DNA of 64,000 bases from Acanthochromis polyacanthus. Lineage: Eukaryota; Chordata; Actinopteri; Pomacentridae. Below, in pieces: positions 1 through 60,600 of the stretch; within the stretch, counting starts at the first letter, position 1; the number at the start of each line of letters is the position of its first letter. The notes under the pieces were generated by a model. That model made no database searches. It was not told the origin of the DNA and saw only the letters and a program-made list of their open reading frames with translations. A program made the translations under genes and the position numbers. The stretch covers positions 7,344,653 to 7,408,652 of the forward strand of contig NC_067131.1 of assembly GCF_021347895.1 (NCBI RefSeq). Reading direction: 5' to 3'.

Positions 1-3000
1 CCACCCCCTGAGCAGAGTAGGAAGGCACGCACAACTGTATTTAAATGACAACTTACACCGCAGACTAAACTTAATAACCCTCAAAGGGAACATTACTGTA
101 ACAACATGCAACACCCCCTTCTTTCACACAATATACGCAGAAGCACTTTGATAACAAAACTCTCCCCTTGTCCCAGAGTGACCTCATTACTGGGGCTTTA
201 AGAGTGTTTGTTGTGCATGCTATCAGAGGCACATCCAGGAGAGCCGCAACAGAGAATTTGCTTTTTTCCCCCTCCCGTGGACGTCTTTATGTGACAGCAA
301 AGATTTATTACAAGGTCGCATAAGGCCTCAGCATTAGCGCGGCTGCTGGTAGAGGGAAGGTTTCTATTGAAGACTAATGGAGACAAATAGAGGAAAATAC
401 ATCAAGATCAACAAACATGTGTTTGGTTTGTGTTGGAATCATAAAACAAGGAGCTGCTCCTTAACTGAAAGAGACAGATTTTTCCTACACTCTTGTAATG
501 TGAGCAGAGATACAAAAGTTTTCATCTTCAGATGCTGCATTCATCAAATTCACATTTCCACACTTAAAGTTCTGCTTTATCACAACTTTTTTCAAGCTTG
601 GGGTATTCCACCTCTCAGAAAAATAAGACTTGACTATGTAATGTAATTGCTTAAGAGGAAGGCAGCAACATTTCTAAAAGATCTGAATAAGACGACCATA
701 CAGATTTCAGGTTGGCCAAAATAATCTGGAAATAAAAATTAGGAACCATTACTACTGAAAGTAACATCCTATAGTTTAAAGAGTATCACCTGGTTTAATT
801 TACTGTTCTATACTGTGTTTGTGTAAGTATACTTTCAGGGTGTTTTCTGCTCCTGTCATGTTTTTGCTCACTGTGTGCTCAGGTTTCACCACAACATAAC
901 ATTCACAGTTGTGCCCAGGAGCTTTGACTTTATACTACAAAGTCATTATTTTTGGCAATTTACTAATAAAGCATGAGGAATGAAGTGGAAAAAAATATCC
1001 CTTTTTTAAAAAAAATCTGGTTATGATGTCTTAGTAGTTCAAGGACCACTGGAAAGTTGGAAACATTTCATTCTGTTTTAACACTTAAAGACTGAAAAAC
1101 CGTGTAATTCCTGCATTTTTATGTGCTTTGACAAGCTGGCTAAACTGCTGTCTTGTTTACAACCTATTTTATTAGGTTCTTTGCCCATAAAGTTTGTTAG
1201 AGCGATACTGTAACGTTGACTGACCTCATTTTGGTGAAGAACATTCACATGACTAATTTAAAAATAAGGATCAAAATAAGGAAAAAGTGATAAAGTAAAA
1301 AAAATAAGACTTTAAAGAAGATTGTTATATTTAATAGATCACAAGTTGCTGATGTCCTTCTGCCTTATTATACTTACTAAAATGTAAGGCCACATATTCC
1401 TAAAAGGAGGATTTAAAGTTTCAAATGGATTGTATCATATTTAACAGCTGAAGGGAAAAAGTGGTGTGTAGTGATTCGTTTTACAGACCGACTCAAGGAT
1501 TATTCAAGGGATTATGGACCACACACACATCAATTTGCTTAAACAGTTTACAGCATTTCAGCTTGCTCTGCCCTTGCTTGACGACTTAAAATTGTCTTTG
1601 TGTTGCCATGAATAAAAACATAAGGGCGTGATGAACTCCTTATTCAAACAGGGCGTTGCTCTGGGCGAGTAAAACAATTAATTTCAATTCCAGTCAAAGT
1701 TAGCCTGCAGTGAATCTGTTACTTCTTCATTCTCACTCACTCTTCAGACTGTGGCCAAAAACACCGAGAGGAAAGAGGAAGCTTTCATTTTGGCTCTAAT
1801 TAAAATGGTGACTCAGTCCTGCATACCAAAAAAACACAAAGAAGCACAACACATCAAGACACTAAGAAACCAAAGCAGACATTTAGGATGGTTCTGTTTG
1901 GAGTAACTGAAATCAGAGCTAGAAGCGTTCGACTGCTCACACATAGTAGACCAGCTTTACACACAACCCACACTGAGAAAACCACCATGTTACAAACAGT
2001 CTGGAAATACCGACACGTCCAATGGGGTTTACACTGATGTCTGCAGGGATTTATAAACATGCATAAAGGCTGGTGTGAATACAAGACGCCAAAATCCTTA
2101 ATCCATGAGCCACAGGGAAGAGATGGGGATTTCCTTGGCTTAATAAGTGTAGATCTTGTCAGTACCTGCCAGATTATGTCAGATTGACAGAAGTAAACAG
2201 AGCAGGGATGTTAACTGGTCAGTAGAGATGGACTGAAACTGGACAACTGAGACATATGGAGAGGTGAGGAAAAGGAAGTAAGCTGGAGGGGGAGAGGAAA
2301 CCCTTTGCAAGTTTCCAGTCTGTATGTGGACATGTGTAAGTCCCGGGTAGAAGAAAAGCCGAGGCTTCAGGGTGGATTTTAAAATAGCATATGGTTGTTG
2401 CACATTAATCAATTATTAGCAATTAATAACTTAACCAATTAAAAATGCATTAATCTGTAAGGTAGAAAATGAAGGACATGCCTGTCAGAAAAAGTATTGC
2501 AGACTAGCTGTTTTACTTGGTTGTACCACCAGGTGGAGCCTTTTACCGTGTACTGTAGCAACCGGGGGACTCAGTCACTCCTACTTCTATCAATTCCATG
2601 TTGGCAAGAAGAGAGCATTGTTGGAATTTAGCTAGTCAAGTGCAACCATGAGAAAGTCTCCTGTGACACTAAATGACTACCGGCCAGTGCTCTCATATTT
2701 TCAGTGCATAAATGTAACATCGGTGCAAACAAACTGACCATTTTGTTGTGACAGAGGAGCCACACATATCCTGTAATATGCATGCAGATATCACTCACTG
2801 GGTTCTGACTAGTGCACACATAACCTCTGTTTGTCAAAGTCAAGAGGCTGTGGGCCAAAATCCACCATCTACCTGACGAAAACACGGTGAAAATCTGTTT
2901 TTCTTTAATGAGAGCTCTCTTTTTTTATGAGGAAATATGAAAATGATTGCTTCATAATAGCATATATTTCCTCAAGCTGGAATTACAATTGTGTATGTTG

Positions 3001-3560
3001 CACAAAGGCAAAAATAAACTGGTCGTTGGCAAGAAATCACGTCTTTTTCTTTGCTTGTATAGGTTAGAGGTGAAGGACACATATACTAGTAAGCAGTGTC
3101 ACAATGAACTGCAAAGAAAACTAAGAAGAATCAGGCCACAAAATCCATTTCAAACTGGTATAAACAAACAACATCCATGAAAAACTAAAGCACTTAAAAC
3201 AAAACCAGAATGATCACTATTGTTCATGCAGTTCTCCATGTTTATTTGAAGATTAGCGGTGCCAGTTCTATGTTGAAAAGTCTAGCCAAACTGAGACTAA
3301 GAAAACTTTGCAGCTTGATGTCATCTCAATCAGCTTACTTGATATGCAAGTTTTGAAGGTTCGCATATCTGCACCTCTCTGCAAAGCCTTAACAACCAGC
3401 CCACAACACACATCTCTGTTTAGGCTCAGGTGTTTAGATGTTTTACCACAGAAGCATAATTCCAACTTCCGAAATGTGGCTCTTTGTAGTGGAAAAAGAT
3501 TAAAAAAAACAGCAGAATGGGAAAAGGTACAAAAGTTAATTGCAATATGGAGGCTATTAC
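1..3560 (-). other. dock1 intron 18 (partial)
   Basis: Non-coding. I see only short chance frames and A/T runs, and no recognisable repeat or next exon. Confidence 0.85.
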
Positions 3561-52852
<49,292 letters not shown>

Positions 52853-53180
52853 TCTCAGCGTCCGGGCTTCCTCCAGTCGTCGCTTTTCCTGTTAGAAAAG
52901 GTCCAAACGTGACCTCTTTGGTTAGAAAGTAGACTTTTTTCCTCAGTTTTCTCTGAGCTTTGGGGAGCTACTCCGAGCAGCCATTTTCCACCAGTGACAG
53001 GACACTCCGCAAGGGGGAGGAAGGGAACTGAACTTTTTCAGCCTGTAGGCGTCCAGACTGCAGCCTCTACTGCTGGAAGCTGCTGCTGCTGCTGCATCTC
53101 TGCTGGCTGATACGGTGAGTGTTGGTGGACTGGGACACTTTCTGGAGCAATTCAGGGCCTCAACTTCCAACTTCATGCAG
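52853..53180 (-). promoter_or_regulatory. dock1 5' leader and probable core promoter
   Basis: This stretch directly precedes the dock1 ATG and is less AT-rich than its surroundings. It holds a GCAGCAGCAGCAGC-like run (read on the minus strand), a YY1-like AAAATGGC motif at 52980-52988, and a uORF. No TATA box is evident at a convincing place. The exact start of transcription cannot be read from the sequence. Confidence 0.45.
52943..52984 (-). CDS. Upstream ORF in the dock1 leader (13 codons)
   Basis: A short frame MAARSSSPKLREN followed by TGA ends about 90 nt before the dock1 start codon. Its ATG context (GAAAATGGC, purine at -3 and G at +4) is stronger than that of the main ATG. It could damp dock1 translation if the transcript starts upstream of 52984. 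The same bases (AAAATGGCTGC) resemble a YY1 site, which often sits at or just after a start of transcription, so the site may be promoter rather than leader. Function is inferred. Confidence 0.4.
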   Translation of the reverse strand: MAARSSSPKLREN

Positions 53181-53517
53181 TTCTACAAATATTAACCCAC
53201 TTTCAACAATATACAAAAAAGAAAAACTGTTCAAATGCACTACTGTTTATTTATATTCTTTTCTGGTTGTGTAAATATCTGCATATAATTTGTTCCCCTA
53301 TGATTATTTTCGAATTCTCTTTCCTTATTCACCAGAAGCCAAAACCAAATTCCTTGCATGTTTTGTATATATTTGACCATTAAAACTGATTCTGAAGTCC
53401 TGAGAGCACAATTTTGTGATTGATTGATTATTAAAACATTTCCTCTTGGCCTTAGAGATGTTTTACTTGTTTCTTTGTTTTATTTTTGTATTAATTTTTT
53501 ACCTTGATCCATTAATT

Positions 53518-53518
<1 letters not shown>

Positions 53519-53591
<73 letters not shown>
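53519..53591. repeat. (GT)n(AT)n compound microsatellite
   Basis: A GT run passes directly into an AT run, in the intergenic region. A second AT run lies about 250 bases on. Confidence 0.95.
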
Positions 53592-53593
<2 letters not shown>

Positions 53594-53840
53594 AAGGATA
53601 GATAAAAGTACAAAACATATATTTTGTAAAAAAAAAATTAAAAGAAAAAAAATAAGACAATGCAAAAACTGAATCCCACCAGTAAAATGACTTAAATTCT
53701 ATTTAAAGAATTATTTTTACCAATTATATCTAACAAATATTAGATAACAGTTATCTAATATGTACATTGCAGTTAAAATCAAATGACTTTATCTATTAAT
53801 TTGAACAAAAAGAAGCATTTTTTTCAGCAATATACTGTGC

Positions 53841-53916
<76 letters not shown>

Positions 53917-54155
53917 TTAAAGGATAGATAAAAGTACAAAATATATATTTTGTAAAAAATTAAAAGGAAAAATAATACAATGCAAAAACTAAATCCCACC
54001 AGTAAAATGACTTAAGTTCTATTTAAAGAATTATTTTACCATTGTATATCTAACAAATATTAGATAACAGTTATCTAGTATGTACATTGCAGTTAAAATT
54101 AAATGACTTTATCCATTAAATTGATCAAAAAAGCAATGTTTTTCAGATATGTATA
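53591..54155. repeat. Tandem duplication, two copies of about 250 bp plus AT repeat
   Basis: Copy one (53591-53841) and copy two (53912-54155) share TTAAAGGATAGATAAAAGTA, CCCACCAGTAAAATGACTTA and TTAGATAACAGTTATCTA almost unchanged. Each is preceded by an AT microsatellite, so the unit is about 320 bp including the repeat. The last shared block contains a short palindrome, TTAGATAACAGTTATCTAA-like. Confidence 0.9.
53842..53911. repeat. (TA)n microsatellite
   Basis: About 35 TA units preceding the second copy of the duplicated segment at 53912. Confidence 0.95.
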
Positions 54156-54524
54156 ATTTTTTTCTGTAAAAAAAAAATAAATAAATAAATAAATGTATAT
54201 ATACCTGTAAAATAAAGTAATTTTATAAAGTAAAATAATATAAATAATATAAAATAAAATAATTTCACTTCTCTTCTTGGGAAGTCAACAAAAGAAGTGG
54301 TTTTGAGCGAAGATGACAAAGTAGTTTGTCTCTGTTTCTTTATTGACACAATATACACATACAAATGTTTTGGCACCGTTAACTGGGGAATCATGCAAAG
54401 GGTTATTGATTGATTTGAATTAACAGCAACTTTTTTTGTAATGTAAAAATGTAAGAGTAAAATTTTGACCAGCAGCATTTTTGTTGCTCTTTGTTTTTGC
54501 TGTTGTTGTTTGTCTTTGAGTCCT

Positions 54525-54720
54525 TTTCAGCAATCATTGGCTTTGGGTTATTTTATGTATTCTTTGAAAGGAAACTTACTGCAATGCTTAACTGTCCCAA
54601 TTTGCCAGGTGTCTCATTTCAACAAAGCTCACTCTGTGGATAAGTGGTTTATTTGCCACAGCATATTATTATGATAAGTTTACAAAATAGCTTTAATTAA
54701 GCAAAATAAACTGAAAACTT
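54525..54720. repeat. Detached fourth copy of the 51-kb repeat
   Basis: TTTGCCAGGTGTCTCATTTC, CAGCATATTATTAT, ATAGCTTTAATTA and GCAAAATAAACTGA match 51325-51450 in order. It lies upstream of the dock1 start, across the exon 1 boundary from the main array. Confidence 0.7.
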
Positions 54721-56138
54721 TGTTAGCAGTCATAACACAAGATCAGTTATCTGCAGAGAGAATCATTTATGATTTGTATGCTTTTTTCAATTTTAAAGAA
54801 AAGGCTACATTACATTTGTAGTAACATTTATACTGTAAATCATTTAGAGTTTGTTTAGTTTTGAAATGTGAGTTCTCCTGCTGCCTTTGGTCAATTATTT
54901 AGTTCATAGTCAACCTCTTAGTGTGGAACTTGAGTTAAGTTAACTGGTTGAATAAACTAATTCTACTGTGGACTAGTCTCCCATCGTAGGGCCATTTTGC
55001 ACCTCATTTTCATTCTGCAATGGATAATGCATCATATGCATATTATTGGGAGGAGCCAAATGAAGGCCATAGGGGTCTAAATATAGTACAGAACCTTCTA
55101 TTTTATTTTTTTCCTAAACTTTGTTTTCTAATATCATTAAAAATAAAGTGTCAATAAAATTACATTTTGTCTGCTTCCCTTTGCTTCAAAATAACAATAA
55201 AACCACACAAATTACACACATTACATTTCAACTTGCCTTCCAGTTTATTGTCGTGTTAGATGAAAATGCATAACATGGTTACTTTATCGTACAACACACA
55301 CACACAGTGAGAACAAGACTGTTCCTCTAGTTGGTTCGACCACAGAATTAGAATTCTTGCGGTTCGTGTCCATTTCCTTCCCTCTTTGTGCTTAATGATG
55401 AACCTTTTCCAAGCAGCGACGTGCTCAACTCATGAAAACTGTTCGTCGAAGCTGCAGGTGGCAAATGAAAGACATAAGAGAGATGGATCTCATGCACACA
55501 TTCACATCTGCTCATCTTTTTTCATCTTGTTTGCACCACTGATGCATCTTCTGGTTGCAACCCATCTTTTAGAGAAGTCTTTCAACTTCTGACCTCATGT
55601 CTTCGCTTTCCTTCACCTCTTGCACTTGTCATGTTGGAGTCTTGCCAGCAGAGGGGGCTGTCGCTCACTCTCAACTACTCTCAACTACAAAAACCCTCCT
55701 CCTTTGAATCTGTCTTTACCCAATTGAGTTTTTGATTTGTTTTGATGTTATCTCCCCGGCAGAGCAGACAAAAATCTGCAATTTGCTTTCAAACATTGCA
55801 TACCCATTCTGCACGTAGCTCCTCAGTTTGATAAGGTGTTAAAGCAGGTCACGGCAAATGATATTTGAAAGATCTCCGTCTCATCGCTTGTCTGTGAAAG
55901 ACATTCTGAAAATGTTATTCCACCCTGTGACACTGTTTTGAAAGACATCTGGGGAATGTTAATCCGCTGAGAAAACACTGAAATTCATTAAACATCAAAA
56001 CGAGTGCCAATTCTTTTTTAGGGGTGGAGGGTGAGAAATTGTATCTGTGCAGATCTGCATTTAGCTGCCTTTAAATGAGATTTCAAGCCAAAATCTTGCC
56101 TGAAACAAATTCATCTGTCTAGTAAACACCCTGCACTC

Positions 56139-56334
56139 ATGCATTGTGGGACATCATGTGGGTCACGGTTACTTACCAAGAGGACACTGGCCCATTTTGA
56201 GACAGTCTTGTTAAAGTCACATGGCCTGGATAGAGGCTTGAGGATAGCGATGCCTCATCATCAGCCACCAACCACGAGATCACAGGGAAGAGGAGAAACA
56301 GGGGGGAATTCAGCAAAGAGGATTTCCAAAGCAA
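56139..56334 (+). CDS. Candidate 5' exon of the c10orf90-like gene
   Basis: An ATG at 56139 (MHCGTSCGSRLLTKRTLAHF) opens 65 codons that end at a strong donor, GCAA|GTAAGTGAG, in phase 1. Acceptors at 57043-57044 or 57070-57071 would splice it in frame to MTLRRPAAH. The start context is weak (C at -3) and I do not recognise the peptide. It could be chance. Confidence 0.25.
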
Positions 56335-57073
56335 GTAAGTGAGTCATGGAATAACATGGATTATCTGCTCATTAGTGATGCTCTATCATTTATAAGGACG
56401 CCTGAATGTCAGGAAGTTTGATGTGTTCTTTCAAACATTGTGCGGCGTGCATAAACCCAAATTTAGAAGGCTTCATAATTAAATGGAAATTGCCAACAAT
56501 GTTCTTAGTATAAATGGAGATGTTGTTATGTCGAGGGCTGCATCAACAAGTGTTTGTTTTTTTTCTCCAGCCCGCCCATCCCTCTGTCTCTTCCCATCTT
56601 CCTTTCTGCACTGAATGTTGTGCTCAGTAACTCTTTTGTTCGCAACATTGCTACATGCCTGAGTGGAGACAGTACCCAGTAGCACCTACTTTATGTCAAG
56701 ACAGAGAGTGTTTGCTTCTTAAATGCCAGGACTGAGGAGGGTTGGAGGCGAGTACAAAATGATTTGTCAGTAACTGGTAAGTAATAATACCAGGAAATGA
56801 AATGAAATGAAAGCAGGAAATTGTGGAGAGTGTTATGATTAGTAATAATTTGAATTAATTCTGTATTCTGATATCGTCTGGTAACAGATCTGGTGCAAAG
56901 TTGACCTCCGTCACTTTTGTAGCTGCTAATTCCTTGCAGTTCATTTCTGGCATGCCTCATGGTAAGAAGTCCGGTTGAGCTAGGGGGGATTCTCATTAAT
57001 ACCTCCACTCTAAAGGGCTTTTATCGTGGGCTGAAACTTGAGAGCTGTGTGTGGCTACCTGAGCTGCAGAGGG

Positions 57074-57661
57074 ATGACTCTCCGCAGGCCAGCTGCCCAC
57101 CTAAGGAGGGCTCCAGGCTGGAGGAGATCAGGAGATGAGTCCTACTGGGAGAGCTTAGTATCAGAGGGGGAGCTTTTACCCAGCGCTCCTCGCCCTCAAC
57201 GTCCAACTCGGCCCCAAAGCGCCATCGAAGGAGGCCAACTGGACAGCTGGCTGGAGCATCTGCAGACAATGCAGAGCAAACTTAGAACCCCAACTTATAA
57301 TCAAGCACCAGCTTTCAGTGATCGGACAGCATCCATGCCTGTTCTTGATAGGGAGCCGAGCAGACTTTCCTGGAGACAGAAGGGATTTCCCTCCTTCAGC
57401 AGGGGTTCTTCTTCATGTGGGAGTTCAAGCCTTTGTGGGAGTTCACAGGGCAGCCAAGAGTCCCTCCAAACTGGGTTTTTTCCCCCTCCGGAGCGCAGAG
57501 GAAGCCGGGAGAGAGCTCACATCTCGCAGGCCCCACAGAAGGAACAAGCTGAACTCAGTTATCTTGCTCCAGTCAAAATTGGTTGGCTACCAGTCCAGAG
57601 GAGAGTGATGGTGGCTGATGCCTGCAATCAAAACCAGTTTTTGGACCACACTGCTGGCCAC
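57074..57661 (+). CDS. c10orf90: c10orf90-like exon A (196 codons from first ATG)
   Basis: Open from 57035. The first ATG is at 57074 (MTLRRPAAHLRRAPGWRR). Residues about 110-135 are a Ser/Gly/Cys-rich run. VKIGWLPVQRRVMVADA lies near the end. The donor is CCAC|GTAAGA in phase 0. Possible upstream acceptors at 57043-57044 and 57070-57071 would keep the same frame, so this may be an internal exon. Confidence 0.7.
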
Positions 57662-60600
57662 GTAAGACACACAACACTGTGTACCGATAGAGCCTTACAC
57701 ACATATTCAGAAAGTTTTGCCAGTAGTGTTTTCTGGAATTCTTCAATCTACATTTAGATAGGATAGTCCTGAAGAATTAAGAGCAAACGGTTGCATCTGT
57801 TTCCTGTCTAAAACCAAGCAACCCAGTTAATTTTGGTTATTTCAGGCCTTTATAGTCTTCTGTAGACATTATTTTGAGGCACACATCAAAACCTTGCAGA
57901 ACAACTTTCGTATCTGTTATACTATCCCCATTTTAACACCGACTTTGACTTGATTTTACTTGGATTTGCTGCTGATATCCTTCCAGGTTGTGTGATAGTG
58001 ACTCTTACATGTTAGCAAAGCAGTGTAAGCTCTGCAAGTCTGAAGTTAAGTGTTGTGTAATGGAGGTGACTGCGCTTTGTGCCAGGCGAGGCAAGAATAA
58101 AACACACAGAGTGCCACAGAGAGCCATTTGTAGTCAAGTCTCAGTTACCCAGGGAGAAGGCAGTGCTCCGGCATCCTTTGAAAACAGCTTACTCTGCAAG
58201 AACTCGGTGTGTTCTCGAAAGGTTTACGACTCATTTGGAGCTGTGGCAGCAGAGACTGAGCTGTGTATGCCCTGAGAGGATGCAAGTCAATGTACAAAGA
58301 TAATAAAGTGGGCGTAATACCCTGTGAACTGATAATATGGCTTTGAATTGATAACTTGCTGTGCTGTACCAGAGATTCCACTACACAAAGCACCTCCCTT
58401 GGTGAGGAAAAAAAATTATAAATTCAGTCTATAAATGGGTTTCTTTTGGATCATCCGCACAGCAACTTCAATTCAAAGTGTGTTTAATTTATATCCATGA
58501 GCCCTTCTTCTGAGAGACTGTGAATAAAGGAATAGTCTGACATGATGAGGAAGTATGCTTTCTATGAGAAAATCAATACCACTCTCATGGTTGTTATGAA
58601 ATATCGAGTCGCTGGTTAGCTGGAAACAAAAGGAAATGGCAAGCTTGGTTTTATATTTAGCCTGCCATGCAGACATGCGAGTGATAGCAATCTTATCAAA
58701 TAGCTCTTAGCAAGCATGCGAAGAAGCTTTTTTTTTTGTATCTGCTAAGTGCATTTTAATACTTCTTGCAGGTTAAACTGAAACAACCCATCACTCCAAC
58801 ATTTCAGAAGAACAAAACAACACCAAAGACACAAGGTATGCAAGCAGTTTGCTGTGTCATTGTACAATTACTTGCATAACAAGTGGGTTTTCAGCTGAGA
58901 AAACCTTCCTAATTCCAACGAAAGCACGGTTATGCAAGTGTGATCATTATGTAAGCCCAAAAAACAAACAAAAAAAACCCCTAAAAGACATACATGAAAA
59001 CCAAAATTTAAAAAGAGAAGTAGCTCTTCTTTCACAACAAGCGATTTCCAGAAACAAACAAAGGCTCTGTTTCAATTGATGTTGAGCGCTTGATCAGTGC
59101 TATAACAAATATGGCCACAGGGTAACTGCAGGGGCCGAGTTAGCTAACGGGAGAACAAGAGCTTATTTCAGGGCTGACTTGCCACACAGTTTACCTGCTT
59201 CTAATCAGCTCCTTGCAGCAGTGTTGCCCCTGTCCCTCTTTTCAAAATGCTCCACACTGACTGACTGACTGACTGGATGATCACTTTAAACAACAACCCC
59301 TAAAAACAAAGTCAATTTCGAGTACAACTGGTCCCGGCTTGTATTCTGTGGCGGCATTGCAGGCTGAAGGGAAATGGGCGCCATTAGGCCTGAGAAGCTG
59401 ACGAGAAAATAGGCAGAGTGGGGGTGGAAGCGAGAGGCAGAAAGATAAGGGGAGATGCAGACCGATTGGAGAAGGAGCCCTGTTAATCTTTGAACATGGC
59501 AGTCCCGCACTCTCCGGGTTTGATCTGAGGTTTGATCTTTCAACCTTGTCCTTGTTTATACATAGATTATCCTGGCATGGCTCAGGCTGCTTACTGAAAT
59601 CAAAGCGATCCATCCATGGCAGCGAGGGACTTTGATAGACAGTGTAGCTGTTTTCAGATACGTACACCTCCTTAGCATCATACACACTGTTAAAAGCCAC
59701 ATGCACACTGTGGTGACAAGATAAAAGTGAAAACACGTCAAACTATAGCTAATTATTATTTACCATCTCCACATGGTGCATGAAATAAGTTTTTCATGAA
59801 GTCATGTGTCATATGCTGTGTGATTAGGATGACTTCTGTTCAACATTTGCTTTGAATTTGACTCAGATCAATAGTAATACACCTCTTCTTAGTCAATCAA
59901 AATGGCCATAAATATTTATATTTTCACTTATTTTGCAATGAATATTTATGGCAAGTGCAGGTGCATAAAAATAGGCAATGATTTGAAGAAAACCGATTAA
60001 CAAGAAACAAAAATCTCTATGCAAGTCTGCTTCTAAATTTGTTTTGATGCTTGTTGCTTTTGCTCAGTGCGTTTCAATCCGCAATTGCAAAACCAAATGA
60101 AATTGAAACCACAATTACTCCAATAAAAACATTGACGACACAGCGAGCTAAATTTCTTTCTCATTACTTTTTTTCCTCTCTTTCTGCTTGTTGCCCTTGC
60201 ATAAGTAGTTTTAATCAGACTTGCAGACAGTTAGTGCCCTCTGCCTCCATAAAAGTCACATTTAACAAACTTGAAATGGCCTGATCTTAATGAGCAAATC
60301 ATAATAAAACTGGATCTTGTGCTTCAAGGGCCTCCGTGTTTGGACAAGCAGGATCATTTTCACCCTGCTCACACTTACTATTTCGATAAAACTCATGAGG
60401 ATGGGGAATAAATTGTGAGGGTGGGGACTCCAGAGGGCATCTGCCATATGGCCTTGCTTATTTATTTTCCTCTGGGATGTAAAAGTCAGTGGTTGATGCA
60501 GGGAAAAAAACAACAGAAAAGCATTGTGATCTGAGCTCAGCTAGTGGAGGTAATGAGAGGAGCCCTTTGTGGGGGGCATACATTGGTGTGTGACCTTTAT

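Larger units (their letters stand above)
53181..57030. other. Intergenic region between dock1 and the c10orf90-like gene
   Basis: AT-rich. Contains the AT microsatellites, the 320-bp tandem duplication, the detached 51-kb repeat copy and a possible 5' exon at 56139. No other coding signal. Confidence 0.75.

Noticed and set aside
57988..58275. Cys-rich 95-codon frame as an extra c10orf90-like exon
   Set aside because: Its phase is incompatible with exons A and B, and it ends in a stop without a donor.
59281..59736. 151-codon minus-strand frame
   Set aside because: Lies in a c10orf90-like intron, has no recognisable domain, and its composition is like the surrounding DNA.
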